Source of the DNA: Pseudomonadota bacterium
Lineage (GTDB): Bacteria > Bdellovibrionota > UBA1018
Length of the DNA: 64,000 nt
Direction of reading: 5' to 3'
Assembly (NCBI GenBank): GCA_027485695.1
Contig: JAIXQO010000004.1
Coordinates: 382,408 to 446,407, forward strand
Part shown: piece by piece, positions 35,012 through 44,121 of the stretch
Position numbering within the stretch: the first letter of the stretch is position 1
Layout of the letters: each line of letters opens with the position of its first letter
The notes under the pieces: model-generated
What the model saw: only the letters and a program-made list of their open reading frames with translations
Told to the model about the DNA's origin: nothing
The model's database searches: none
Translations under genes and position numbers: made by a program

Positions 35012-36217
35012 ATGAAACCTTTACTCCCATTTCGCTGGGACATTTTGGAGATCATCATTGGAGGCAAGTCCTCCATCGACTCCCTGAATGGTTTTAGCGT
35101 CTCCACCATCGAAGACTCCGATAAGTTCATCCGCAGCTACGGTTTTGATCTCGAAAATCCGATCGAAGCCGCCGAATGCCTCGGACATTTCCACGAAGCG
35201 CTGAACTTCGTACGCCGCTATTTTCTTTTTCCCGAGAATCCGGACGGGCTCAAACTCGAGATCCCGCGCAAGATCCTGGAACTGACGGATGTGCGCGACC
35301 TGTTCTTGATGGCGTCGCTCAAGTTGCCCGGCCAGTCCGCGGATACTACCGGCCACCTGCTGAAAAACTGGTCCTGCGCCATCCTCAAGGTGATGCACAC
35401 GATCGCACACGTGGATCAGGACTTGCGGACGCCTCACTTCCTGGAGATCCAACGCCAGATCCTCGACCGGTTCTACCGAGTGATCCATCGCGACCCGGAC
35501 GGCCACCTTTTCTTGGGTGAACATTTCGAAGATTCGAGCCGTGTGAACCTGGTCGCATTCGAAACCAAACCTAAGAAATCTCGCGATTCGATCTTGCTCA
35601 AGCTCCTTCACAAGCCGGAGAACGTCGCGGAGGATATTTTCGACCGGATCGGCATCCGTTTCATCACAGACTCGAAACTCGATTGCCTTCGAGTGATCCA
35701 GTTCTTGACCGATCAGCGCATCGTCGTCCCTCCGAACATCAAGCCGTCCCGTTCTCGCAATACGCTTCTGGATTTGGCCGCGCTCAAGCGATCGATTCAC
35801 CAAGTAGGCTCCGAACTCTCGCTGTCCAAGCTCCAGGAACTCTCCGAGCAATCAGCAAACGGAGGAGAGGACGCGCTCAATCCTCATACGAGCTCCCACT
35901 ACCGAAGCATCCAGTTCACGTGCCGTCAGTTGATTAAACTCCGCAATCCTCTGTATGATGACTTGAAGGAGCTAAAAGGCCTCTCGAAAACGAATCAACT
36001 TTTGGAGCATTCGTCGAAGATCGTCGACCGTATCGATCTGAAAAAAGTACAGAAGGAGATTCGTTTCTTCTATCCGTACGAAGTTCAAGTCGTCGATCGC
36101 GCCTCCCACGAAGAGAATGAACGCGGTCGAAGCGCTCATAGCGAATACAAACGCGCTCAACTCCAGACGGCAATGAAACGGGTGATGGCCACATTCATGA
36201 ATGAGTCTCGAATCTGA
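35012..36217 (+). CDS. RelA/SpoT-synthetase-like protein (TIGR04552/TIGR04562-like)
   Basis: A 401-residue cytoplasmic protein. It carries the landmarks of a (p)ppGpp synthetase domain in order: KPKKSRDSILLKL (187-199); FDRIGIRF (210-217), equal to D-x2-G-x-R; YRSI (297-300), like YxSIH; YEVQV (356-360), the E-x-Q motif; and E-x-G-x2-AH-x2-YK at 370-380. The order and spacing from D211 to K380 are like RelA, but with a long insert between the D-x2-G-x-R and YxSI motifs. N-terminally (1-185) it is all-helical with a possible metal-like HTIAHVD. It overlaps the FAD-type gene by 17 bases. I recall this family as uncharacterised; the alarmone-synthetase relation is my inference from motifs. Confidence 0.7.
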   Translation: MKPLLPFRWDILEIIIGGKSSIDSLNGFSVSTIEDSDKFIRSYGFDLENPIEAAECLGHFHEALNFVRRYFLFPENPDGLKLEIPRKILELTDVRDLFLMASLKLPGQSADTTGHLLKNWSCAILKVMHTIAHVDQDLRTPHFLEIQRQILDRFYRVIHRDPDGHLFLGEHFEDSSRVNLVAFETKPKKSRDSILLKLLHKPENVAEDIFDRIGIRFITDSKLDCLRVIQFLTDQRIVVPPNIKPSRSRNTLLDLAALKRSIHQVGSELSLSKLQELSEQSANGGEDALNPHTSSHYRSIQFTCRQLIKLRNPLYDDLKELKGLSKTNQLLEHSSKIVDRIDLKKVQKEIRFFYPYEVQVVDRASHEENERGRSAHSEYKRAQLQTAMKRVMATFMNESRI

Positions 36218-37307
36218 ACTCGTCTTGATCGGTACCGGACTTGCGCCGCTTTTAGCGGCGTTCAGGTTGCGCTCCCGCTACGCCAAAATCTGGATCCTCA
36301 ATCCACACTACGATTTTTTCCTCGAAGACTCGGAACTCCCGTTCAATCCGGAATGGCCACTGGGCCAAGGGCGAGACGATGACTCGTTTGAAGAAATGTT
36401 CCGGCTCCTTCAGTCGTACTATCCCGGCTCGCTCGCTACCGAGACACGCTCCTCGGACGTCGGAGGTCCGAAGATCCGTGCCCGCCGCAAAGTCGTCATT
36501 CAAGGCAAGAACCTCGAACTTTGGAACGAATACGAGCACGCGTTCGTCAAACGCTACTCTGAACTGAAACCTCAAAGCCGCGAGGGGTTGCTGGCGCTCA
36601 AACATTTCCCGGGCGTGAACCTCTCCAAGATCGCGGCACCGGATCGATTCGCAAGTCTCCAATTCACTCGTTTCGGAGAAATCGATATCGAAAGCTACCG
36701 TGCGGGCATCCTCGAGTTCATGCGTGATCAAGCCAACGTCGAGATCCTCACCAATGTGCACCCGATCGAGTTCCGCTCGGACGGAATCTTGTTCAGACTC
36801 GATGAACGAACGCGTTCCATCGGTGCTCCGGCGCAAGTCGCCGTATTCTGGACCTCGGGCATACAATTCTGGCTCGACCAACTTTTTCGAAAATTCGAAC
36901 TCGGCCCCGCTCCGATCCGTAAATCGCATTCTTATGAGGAGTGGCAGCTCATTTCAAAAAATGCCATCGACGCGGAGAACTTGGGACTGATCGACGACGC
37001 GTGGGTTTGGGCGGTACCCGAACGCGGAGGAGCTCACGCTGTTCACATTTTAAGAAAAACCGCTGAAAAAGAGCCTTTCGGCGAGGCTTCATTCCGCGCC
37101 GTTAGAAAACTCGTCGACGGATTCTTGCACTGGGATTCGATGACCATCCGAAGACTCCTCCACCGCGAAACGTTTGAACCAGCGAGTTCAACTCTTCCGA
37201 GCATCATTCAGAGTCAGCCATTTAAAATCGAACTCATTCCCAATTCCGATGGCCCAGTTTCTCGCGTCGCCCGTTCGATCGAGGATTGGAGCGAGGACCT
37301 CCGATGA
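36201..37307 (+). CDS. FAD/NAD-fold oxidoreductase-like protein
   Basis: A 368-residue protein with an N-terminal Rossmann motif VLIGTGLAPLLAAFRLRS, like the dinucleotide-binding GxGxxP of FAD-dependent amine oxidases. WILNPHYDFFLED follows, the expected beta2 region ending in an acidic turn. The rest is not recognised. It starts within the RelA-like gene and overlaps the next gene as ATGA. By position it may be the flavoprotein partner of the iron-sulfur protein encoded next, as sarcosine-oxidase or HCN-synthase beta subunits partner their alpha subunits. Confidence 0.55.
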   Translation: MSLESELVLIGTGLAPLLAAFRLRSRYAKIWILNPHYDFFLEDSELPFNPEWPLGQGRDDDSFEEMFRLLQSYYPGSLATETRSSDVGGPKIRARRKVVIQGKNLELWNEYEHAFVKRYSELKPQSREGLLALKHFPGVNLSKIAAPDRFASLQFTRFGEIDIESYRAGILEFMRDQANVEILTNVHPIEFRSDGILFRLDERTRSIGAPAQVAVFWTSGIQFWLDQLFRKFELGPAPIRKSHSYEEWQLISKNAIDAENLGLIDDAWVWAVPERGGAHAVHILRKTAEKEPFGEASFRAVRKLVDGFLHWDSMTIRRLLHRETFEPASSTLPSIIQSQPFKIELIPNSDGPVSRVARSIEDWSEDLR

Positions 37308-39241
37308 ACCTCGACTTTCGCGCTTCGCAATTCGACGTGATCCTAGCCGCAGGACCGAATCTCCCGTTCTGGCCCGCACGCGGCGCCGTTACGCTCTCCA
37401 AGCTTTTGACCAAACACGGCCTCAAGGTCGGATGGATTGGCGGCGAAGGTCTGCGTGCGATCGGCATGGTTCCGAAAACTCCCGCAGGCTGCATCGTTTT
37501 GGCCGAAGATTCTCAAAAACGCGTTCATCGAATCGAGTCGCGCGCGATTGTGAGATTCAGTCGTCCCGCCGAGATCCCGATGCCATTTCAGGGCTCAACC
37601 GGTTCTCGCGTGATCCTCGGCACCAAATGGAATGCACTCGGTTACGAAGCTGATTGGGTCCGCAAGAAAACTCCGATTGCGATCCTAGGGAGTGGGAACG
37701 GAGCATTTTCCCTCGCGATTCGCTTACTTGAGCTTGCCCCGAGATCTCCCGTGACGATCATCGAAACGAGCGGCGCCTGGGAGGGCAAACGATACTCAGG
37801 CTGGGAAGTGATGAAGCGCCGATTCGAGTCCCTCGGCGGACGCGCGATCGAAGGAACGCCCGTCGCGCTCGATGAGAGTCGAGGAGAACTGACGGAATTC
37901 CGCGTACGAGACTCCCGAGGAGTACGAATCATCGAGGTCAGCCGCGTGATCGCCGTCGGCCCGTTCAATACTCACGAAGGTTACAAAGAGTTTCCTCCCG
38001 GCAGCCTGCGATTTGACCTGGAGCAAACATCGCTCAAGGGATCCGCCGACGACTCCGCCGCACATCTGGCCGAAGAGAGCTTGAGCCATCTCCTAGGCGT
38101 CAAGATCATCCGTGCGCTCGCGACGGACCTAGGAAAATCCAAAACTGAACTCGAGCGTATTCACCGACGCGCGAAAAACACTTGGAAATCCCTCAAAAAC
38201 CACCTCGATTCACCTTTTGAATTCCAATACCAAGGCAAGTTCCTTTCACGGCCATCCACTCAAGTGCTCCATCAACACCCGGGCACTCCGAACCTCGAAT
38301 CGGATTCTCGTGCTGTTGCGTCGATCGAGTGCATCGAGAACATCTCGTGCCGAACCTGTGAATCGGCCTGCCCAGAAAAAGCGATTCGCATCGATCGTGG
38401 CGACACCCCGTCGTTTCTCTTGCAGGATCTCTGCACGGGATGTGGAGCCTGCTTGGACGTTTGCCCCGCATCGATACCGGTGCTCTTGCAAACCAATCCG
38501 CAGTCTTCGCAAGCGAAACTCACGTTGTCCTGGCGGACTCCCGATCAAAAACCCGCTCGAGGCGATACGCTGGAACTCCGCAATCGTCGTGGCGACTCCC
38601 TAGGCACCGGTCGAGTCACTGAATCCCAGCTCGACAGGAAACGCGTCACTTTGGAGATGGGTGAGCACCTGATTTGGGAAGCCCGCGCCGCACTCGTACC
38701 GAAAACTGCGGCCGACGCCCAGGTCGAGCGCACGCCTTGGACGGACTCCGAGCAGTTCTTGGCAAGCAAGACGGAGATCTTCATCAATGGAGAGAAACGC
38801 CTGGTTGAGACCGGCTCTACGGTTTCACGCGCATTGTTTAAAACCGGAATTTCACGTCCGGGAGATCAGCTCGATTGTACGGACGGAAGCTGCGGTCGCT
38901 GCGAGATCGAAATCGATGGCATCCGAAAACTCGCCTGCCAAACTGAAATTCGCAAAGGTATGGCTCTCAAGCGCGACGACGCGAAATCAACCGGCGCCTA
39001 CCTTTGCCCTTGTATCGGCCTCACGACCGAAACTTTCTTGGACAAAGTTCGACAGTCCAAAATTTCATCACCCGGCCTGGCTCTCGAACAAACGGGCTGT
39101 GGTTCCGGCATCTGCCACGGGCAGCTCTGCGTGGGTAACGCACTTGCGCTTCTCCGCGAGGAGGGCGTGGCGTTCGCACGCTACGTCGATTGGCGATTCC
39201 CGTGGATGGATTGGAAACTGGATCCAGGGCGCAGACGATGA
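37304..39241 (+). CDS. Multi-iron-sulfur oxidoreductase with Rossmann, ferredoxin, Fer2 and BFD-like modules
   Basis: A 645-residue protein with an unusual order of modules. It has an N-terminal nucleotide-binding half (GSGNGAFSLAIR, 129-140). Two 4Fe-4S motifs follow (C343-x5-C349-x2-C352-x3-C356 and C377-x2-C380-x2-C383-x3-C387). Then a plant-type 2Fe-2S motif (C525-x4-C530-x2-C533, C545), and a C-terminal BFD-like CPC (568-570) with C599, C604 and C609. The BFD-like and Fer2 elements recall alpha subunits of heterotetrameric sarcosine oxidase, D-hydroxyproline dehydrogenase and HcnA/HcnB. The substrate cannot be read. ATG 37304 overlaps the upstream stop as ATGA, and its stop overlaps CinA as ATGA. 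Confidence 0.75.
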   Translation: MNLDFRASQFDVILAAGPNLPFWPARGAVTLSKLLTKHGLKVGWIGGEGLRAIGMVPKTPAGCIVLAEDSQKRVHRIESRAIVRFSRPAEIPMPFQGSTGSRVILGTKWNALGYEADWVRKKTPIAILGSGNGAFSLAIRLLELAPRSPVTIIETSGAWEGKRYSGWEVMKRRFESLGGRAIEGTPVALDESRGELTEFRVRDSRGVRIIEVSRVIAVGPFNTHEGYKEFPPGSLRFDLEQTSLKGSADDSAAHLAEESLSHLLGVKIIRALATDLGKSKTELERIHRRAKNTWKSLKNHLDSPFEFQYQGKFLSRPSTQVLHQHPGTPNLESDSRAVASIECIENISCRTCESACPEKAIRIDRGDTPSFLLQDLCTGCGACLDVCPASIPVLLQTNPQSSQAKLTLSWRTPDQKPARGDTLELRNRRGDSLGTGRVTESQLDRKRVTLEMGEHLIWEARAALVPKTAADAQVERTPWTDSEQFLASKTEIFINGEKRLVETGSTVSRALFKTGISRPGDQLDCTDGSCGRCEIEIDGIRKLACQTEIRKGMALKRDDAKSTGAYLCPCIGLTTETFLDKVRQSKISSPGLALEQTGCGSGICHGQLCVGNALALLREEGVAFARYVDWRFPWMDWKLDPGRRR

Positions 39242-39747
39242 GTCGCCTACTCGAATTATTTAAAAAAAGTGGCGAAAAACTCGTGCTTGCTGAGAGCTGC
39301 ACCGGTGGCGCACTTGCCGCAGAAATCTCGTCGGAACCTGGAATCTCTGAGTTTTTTTGCGGCTCGTTTGTCGTCTACCAGGAGTCGAGCAAGCAAAACT
39401 GGCTGGGTGTTTCTCCCCGCCTCCTGAAGTCCAAAGGCGCCGTGAGTCGCGAGTGCGCAATTGCTCTGGCCGAACTTGCACTCAAAAAAACTCCCGCAGC
39501 AACGATCGCAATTTCAGTGACTGGATACCTCGGTCCTGGCAGCCCGCGTGATGGTACTGTTTTCATTGGGGTTGCGCGTCGCATTAGTTATTCATCCACT
39601 GCGATCGAACTTCGTGTGCTCGCCGCACCCACACGTGAAAAAAATCCCGTAAAACTCCGACAAAAACGGCGGGACATCACTTCCTCTCTCATTCTGTTTT
39701 TGGTACGATCGTTGCTCTCTCCCACGCATTCACCTAAAGGAAGGTAA
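39238..39747 (+). CDS. CinA C-terminal domain (PncC-type) NMN deamidase
   Basis: A 169-residue single-domain CinA_C protein. [19 protein letters not shown] (18-36), [36 protein letters not shown] and the basic tail are those of PncC. PncC hydrolyses nicotinamide mononucleotide to nicotinate mononucleotide in NAD recycling. The N-terminal MoaB-like domain of full CinA is absent. It overlaps the iron-sulfur gene as ATGA and ends seven bases before recA, so it may share the recA transcript, a common cinA-recA neighbourhood. Confidence 0.85.
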   Translation: MSRLLELFKKSGEKLVLAESCTGGALAAEISSEPGISEFFCGSFVVYQESSKQNWLGVSPRLLKSKGAVSRECAIALAELALKKTPAATIAISVTGYLGPGSPRDGTVFIGVARRISYSSTAIELRVLAAPTREKNPVKLRQKRRDITSSLILFLVRSLLSPTHSPKGR

Positions 39748-39754
39748 ACACCGC

Positions 39755-40933
39755 ATGGAAATGCAAAAATTGGATCAATCCCAACGTTCAAAAGCGTTGG
39801 AACTCGCTGTTCAGTCGATCGAGAAGCAATTCGGCAAAGGCTCGATCATGCGCCTGGGAGAAAACGAAAATCTCGTCTCTCAGGACATTGCCGTTGTCCC
39901 AACCGGTTCTTTGAGCTTGGATCTCGCCCTTGGAATCGGCGGCTACCCACGTGGCCGTATCATGGAAATCTATGGACCTGAGTCGTCCGGTAAAACGACG
40001 CTCACCCTGCACGCGATCGCTGAATGCCAAAAGCAAGGTGGCGTTGCGGCTTTCGTCGACGCTGAGCACGCTCTCGACGTCAACTACGCTCGCAAACTCG
40101 GCGTTCGCACGGATGATCTCCTGATCTCGCAACCCGACACGGGCGAGCAAGCGCTGGAAATCGCCGACATGCTCGTTCGTTCGGGCTCGATCGATCTCCT
40201 CGTCGTCGACTCCGTCGCGGCCCTCGTGCCACGCGCCGAGATCGAAGGCGAAATGGGCGACGCTCACATGGGTCTTCAGGCTCGCTTGATGTCTCAAGCG
40301 CTTCGTAAACTCACGGGAACGATCAGCCGCTCGGGAACGCTCGTCATCTTCATCAACCAGATCCGTATGAAAATCGGCGTGATGTTCGGTAACCCAGAGA
40401 CCACGACCGGTGGTAACGCGCTGAAATTCTACAGCTCGCTTCGTCTCGACATCCGTCGGATCGGCGCACTGAAAGACGGCGAAAACGTCATCGGTAACCG
40501 TACACGAGTCAAAGTCGTGAAGAATAAGATGGCTCCTCCTTTCAAAGAGGTCGAGTTCGACATTCTCTACGGCGAAGGGATCTCCCGAGAAGGCGACCTG
40601 GTCGACCTCGCAGCCTCGATGAACATCGTCGAGAAAAGCGGGACCTGGTACTCCTACAAGGATGAGCGCATCGGCCAAGGACGCGACAATGCCCGTACGT
40701 TCCTCAAAGATCGTCCGGAAATGGTTGCCAAGATCCGCGAAGAAGTGCTGAAAAAAGCGGGTATCGGACAAAAAGCTGCTGCTCCTGCCGCTTCTGACTC
40801 GACGGCTGCTCCAGCAAAAGGCCAAGCCTTCCCTGCTGCCGGCGCCGTACTGAAGGGCGCAACCACCGAATCGCCTGCTTCCAAAGCCATGTCTGCCGCC
40901 ACCAAAGCGGCTCAACAGACCTCGAAGAAGTAA
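39755..40933 (+). CDS. recA: Recombinase A
   Basis: A 392-residue RecA. Walker A is [14 protein letters not shown] (about 70-83), followed by VDAEHALD, Walker [12 protein letters not shown] and loops L1 ([13 protein letters not shown]) and L2 ([21 protein letters not shown]). It promotes strand exchange and LexA cleavage. The C-terminal roughly 50 residues are an unusual Ala/Pro/Thr/Lys-rich basic tail, where many RecA proteins end in an acidic tail. AAGGAAGG precedes ATG 39755. I found no convincing SOS box upstream. A terminator follows at about 40971-41012. Confidence 0.97.
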   Translation: MEMQKLDQSQRSKALELAVQSIEKQFGKGSIMRLGENENLVSQDIAVVPTGSLSLDLALGIGGYPRGRIMEIYGPESSGKTTLTLHAIAECQKQGGVAAFVDAEHALDVNYARKLGVRTDDLLISQPDTGEQALEIADMLVRSGSIDLLVVDSVAALVPRAEIEGEMGDAHMGLQARLMSQALRKLTGTISRSGTLVIFINQIRMKIGVMFGNPETTTGGNALKFYSSLRLDIRRIGALKDGENVIGNRTRVKVVKNKMAPPFKEVEFDILYGEGISREGDLVDLAASMNIVEKSGTWYSYKDERIGQGRDNARTFLKDRPEMVAKIREEVLKKAGIGQKAAAPAASDSTAAPAKGQAFPAAGAVLKGATTESPASKAMSAATKAAQQTSKK

Positions 40934-40970
40934 CTCGGCACCCAAGATCGCGAACACAACGACTAAACAA

Positions 40971-41012
40971 AAAAACCTGGTGAGGAGAAATCTCTTCATC
41001 AGGTTTTTTTTC
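40971..41012. terminator. Bidirectional terminator downstream of recA
   Basis: AACCTGGTGAGGAG and CTCTTCATCAGGTT form a stem with few mismatches, flanked by A-rich sequence on the left and eight T on the right. It lies between the converging recA and DUF885 genes. Confidence 0.85.
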
Positions 41013-41025
41013 GCCTAATACCAGC

Positions 41026-42843
41026 CTAATTCTCGTTCATCCACCGAGTGACATTCGTGCGCAACATCGGAATCGAAACGGTTCCGGAGTCTAACACCAC
41101 TCGGTGAAATGCCTTGAGGTCGAATCGCGCTCCCAGCTTCTTCTCTGCCTCTTTGCGCAGCTTCAAGATCTCGAGCTGGCCGAGCTTATATCCGAGTGCT
41201 TGCCCTGGCCAAACCGAGTAGCGATCAATCTCGGAAACAACTCCTTCGATATCCTCGGTGAGTTGTGAGTGCATGTAGTGAATCGCTTTTTTACGACTCC
41301 ATCCGAGCGCGTGAATCCCGGTATCGACGACGAGTCTAACGGCTCTCATCATCTCGTCGTTGTAAGTACCCAGTAGAAGTTCCGGGGTATCGTAGATGCC
41401 CATCTCTTTTCCGAGGTATTCGGCGTACAGAGCCCAGCCCTCTACGAACGGATTGGAACTAAAGACTTCGGAGCGGAATTTTCCGAACTTCGGCTTCAGC
41501 AAATAATTGATCGAAAGTTGAAAATGATGGCCCGGCACTCCTTCGTGCAAGAACAGTGTGTGGGTACCGTAGCGAGTCGTGGATTTCAAATCGGCGCTGT
41601 TGAAATTGAAATAGGCCCGTTTCACCGTATCCGTCACGCCGGAGTACGATCCGGCAGGCGTTTTCGGATCCGGAATACCTCGCAGCTCGAGTGGAAGATT
41701 GGGAATATTGGAGAAATAGTTCCCGACCACGTTGTTCACGCGCTTCTCAGCATCTCGAAATGCCGCCGTCAGCTCCTCAGAGGTCGAGTAAGAAGATTTT
41801 GGATCTTTTCGTACGTGATCCAAAAATGCTTCGTACGTCATCCGCCCGAAACCCATTTTCTTACGGACGACGTCGATGTCTTGGCGGATTCTCTTGACCT
41901 CCGCAAGACCGATGCGATGGATCTCAATCGCGGAAAGCGGTGACTGATCCGTGTCGAACTCACGAAACAGATCATAGAGCGAGTCGTCGCCCAAGATTTT
42001 ATAGATTCCAAACTGCTTGCCGGCAAACGGGAGGTAACTTTTCGCCGCATCGATACTGGAACGAACCGCCGGATAGATTTCTTGTTCAATCACTTTTAAA
42101 TAAAGGCCTCTCAGAGCCGCGAATTCCGTCGGATTCAATTTCTTTTCGGCAATCTTCAATGGCTGATAGAAACTGGACTCTTCGATGGACGGCTTGACGA
42201 GTTTTTCCCAATTCTGAATCAGGAGCTCGATCGTATTCTTACCGATCTTGAATTTCTTGGCTTTCGCGTATTCAAGAGACTCCCGAAAAGATTGACTCCA
42301 GGCCTTGAGCTGATTTCCGCGGAGAATGTAATTTTCGAAATCTTGTTTGACTTCAAACGGATAGCTCTCCAAACCTGCGCCCATCTGACCGTAGGAATAG
42401 ATCCGATTCGAAAGATGATTGACGCTGATCAGCCGAACCCAAGGGTTATTTGCCGCTTTGAGGCGACTGACCAAATAGTCCTCGAACATGGTGGCGGTTT
42501 CGAGATCGATCTTGTTTTTCAAGGCGGGTCTCAGGGTCTTGAGTGCGTTGAGACTCTCCGTACAGAGCGCAATCTCTCGGGAGACGCTCTCGGCCGAAAG
42601 CTCATTCCCCAGTTCCGATCCCGGGCGTTCAGAATAATTATAGTAGTCCCAGAGCGGGTCAATTTTGTAGTAGCTCAGCGTAAAATCATCGGTGAGCTTC
42701 TGAAACGCAGGGAAACTCTCAAAGTTTGTGGCCGGGGAAGTCATGTCACGCACCGCCGAATTTTTGGTTACTGAGGCCGAACTACAGGCAAAAAGGGAAA
42801 GCACCGCACCGAAACCCCAACACGTTCGCTGAAAATTTTTCAT
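41026..42843 (-). CDS. DUF885-family lipoprotein, putative metallopeptidase
   Basis: A 605-residue protein starting at ATG 42843 with a lipoprotein signal (CWGFGAVLSLFAC). The C-terminal half holds LFLHEGVPGHHFQ (about 405-417), the DUF885 HEx2-type metal motif, followed by NPFVEGWALYAEYLG, a Glu that should be a third ligand. DUF885 proteins are mostly uncharacterised zinc-dependent peptidase-like proteins of the periplasm or outer membrane. The frame is also open far upstream, but that part is antisense to mltA. Confidence 0.85.
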   Translation of the reverse strand: MKNFQRTCWGFGAVLSLFACSSASVTKNSAVRDMTSPATNFESFPAFQKLTDDFTLSYYKIDPLWDYYNYSERPGSELGNELSAESVSREIALCTESLNALKTLRPALKNKIDLETATMFEDYLVSRLKAANNPWVRLISVNHLSNRIYSYGQMGAGLESYPFEVKQDFENYILRGNQLKAWSQSFRESLEYAKAKKFKIGKNTIELLIQNWEKLVKPSIEESSFYQPLKIAEKKLNPTEFAALRGLYLKVIEQEIYPAVRSSIDAAKSYLPFAGKQFGIYKILGDDSLYDLFREFDTDQSPLSAIEIHRIGLAEVKRIRQDIDVVRKKMGFGRMTYEAFLDHVRKDPKSSYSTSEELTAAFRDAEKRVNNVVGNYFSNIPNLPLELRGIPDPKTPAGSYSGVTDTVKRAYFNFNSADLKSTTRYGTHTLFLHEGVPGHHFQLSINYLLKPKFGKFRSEVFSSNPFVEGWALYAEYLGKEMGIYDTPELLLGTYNDEMMRAVRLVVDTGIHALGWSRKKAIHYMHSQLTEDIEGVVSEIDRYSVWPGQALGYKLGQLEILKLRKEAEKKLGARFDLKAFHRVVLDSGTVSIPMLRTNVTRWMNEN

Positions 42844-42933
42844 GCGCAAATCTTGAGTCAAAACCGGGAGATTGCAAAGTTGGTTTGAGGAATTTTCTTT
42901 TTTGTTAGATTTATAACAGGTAAATTTTTTGAA

Positions 42934-44109
42934 ATGGTTAAACACATTCACGGATGGATGGCGTTCGCAGGTCTCGTCTCTGCATTTTCGATCGCAAGCA
43001 CAGAGGCTGCGACCCGCTACAATGTCCGGCGCATACCGGCCTCCCAAATCATGTCGCGCGTACCGGACGGCAGCATCACCGATTTCCGTCTCGCCCTTGA
43101 GAGACAGCTCGCCAACTGCACCAAGAAAAACCAACAAGAAGTCTTCCTCTACGGAACCACTCGCGTCACACGCAAACAAATGTGCGGCGACACGATCAAC
43201 CGATTGATCCAACTCACTCGCACCCAGCCGGATTTTCAATCGATCTACAACATTATTAAAAACGAGTTTACTTGGTTCGAATCCTTGGGCAACGATGGCC
43301 AAGGCACCGTTTCGTTCACGGGTTACTATTTCCCACACATCGACGCAGTCGCCACCCCGCAAGGCGAATACCGCTACGCCATGTACCGACGACCACCCGA
43401 GGTCGTTCAGGTTCTCTCCGGGGGGAAAACGACCTGGCGCTACCGTCGCCCCGACGGCTCGCTTGCACCTTATTACACGCGAGGTGAAATTGATTTTGGA
43501 AACGTGATTCGCGGACGCGGTCACGAGATTGCTTACGTCAAAGACCCTTTTGAGTCTTTCATTTTCCACGTTCAAGGCGCCGGATCGATCTCGATTCGTC
43601 AAGACGATGGAACCGTCGAGCGCAAGATCTTGAACTACGACGGCGCGAACGGACATCCTTACGTCTCGACTCGTACGATCCTTAAAAATCGCGGCATCAC
43701 CGACGAGTTCACACTGACCATTCCCGGCCAAAAGATCTATTTCGAGCAAAACCCCCAACTGCTCGAACCGATCCTCTCAGAAACTCCCAGCTACGTCTTT
43801 TTCAAAGAAGGCAATGAAGGCCCTTACGGCGTCGAGAATATCGTACTCACGCCCGGTCACTCCCTGGCGATCGATCCCAAGGCGCTCCCGCTCGGAACGT
43901 TCGCGTTCATCGAGTCCGCTCGTCCGGACGCAGTCAGCTCACCGACTCAAACTCCATTCTCGCGATTCGCCGTCACTCAAGACGTCGGTGGCGCTATCAA
44001 GACCGCCGGTCGTATTGATTTCTACTGGGGCGAAGATGAGTACGCGATCTACACGAGCGGAGTCATGAACACGCCGGGCAAGGCCGTTTTCGGCATCAAG
44101 CTTCGCTAA
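42934..44109 (+). CDS. mltA: Membrane-bound lytic murein transglycosylase A (MltA)
   Basis: A 391-residue protein with a signal peptide cut near residue 26 (no lipobox Cys found, so probably periplasmic rather than lipidated). Family motifs are FTGYYFP, VQGAGSISI, YDGANGHPYVSTRT, SYVFFKEGNEGPYGV, LTPGHSLAIDPKALPLGT and DVGGAIKTAGRIDFYWG, the last containing the catalytic Asp. It cuts the glycan strand of peptidoglycan with 1,6-anhydro formation. The L,D-transpeptidase gene starts 12 bases after its stop. Confidence 0.9.
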   Translation: MVKHIHGWMAFAGLVSAFSIASTEAATRYNVRRIPASQIMSRVPDGSITDFRLALERQLANCTKKNQQEVFLYGTTRVTRKQMCGDTINRLIQLTRTQPDFQSIYNIIKNEFTWFESLGNDGQGTVSFTGYYFPHIDAVATPQGEYRYAMYRRPPEVVQVLSGGKTTWRYRRPDGSLAPYYTRGEIDFGNVIRGRGHEIAYVKDPFESFIFHVQGAGSISIRQDDGTVERKILNYDGANGHPYVSTRTILKNRGITDEFTLTIPGQKIYFEQNPQLLEPILSETPSYVFFKEGNEGPYGVENIVLTPGHSLAIDPKALPLGTFAFIESARPDAVSSPTQTPFSRFAVTQDVGGAIKTAGRIDFYWGEDEYAIYTSGVMNTPGKAVFGIKLR

Positions 44110-44121
44110 ACGGTCATCACG

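Noticed and set aside
39600..39754. SOS/LexA box before recA
   Set aside because: No convincing CTG-N10-CAG or similar operator was found between cinA and recA.
42844..43758. Upstream extension of the DUF885 minus-strand frame, open for a further 305 codons
   Set aside because: It is antisense to mltA, whose motifs are clear, and the lipoprotein signal begins at 42843.
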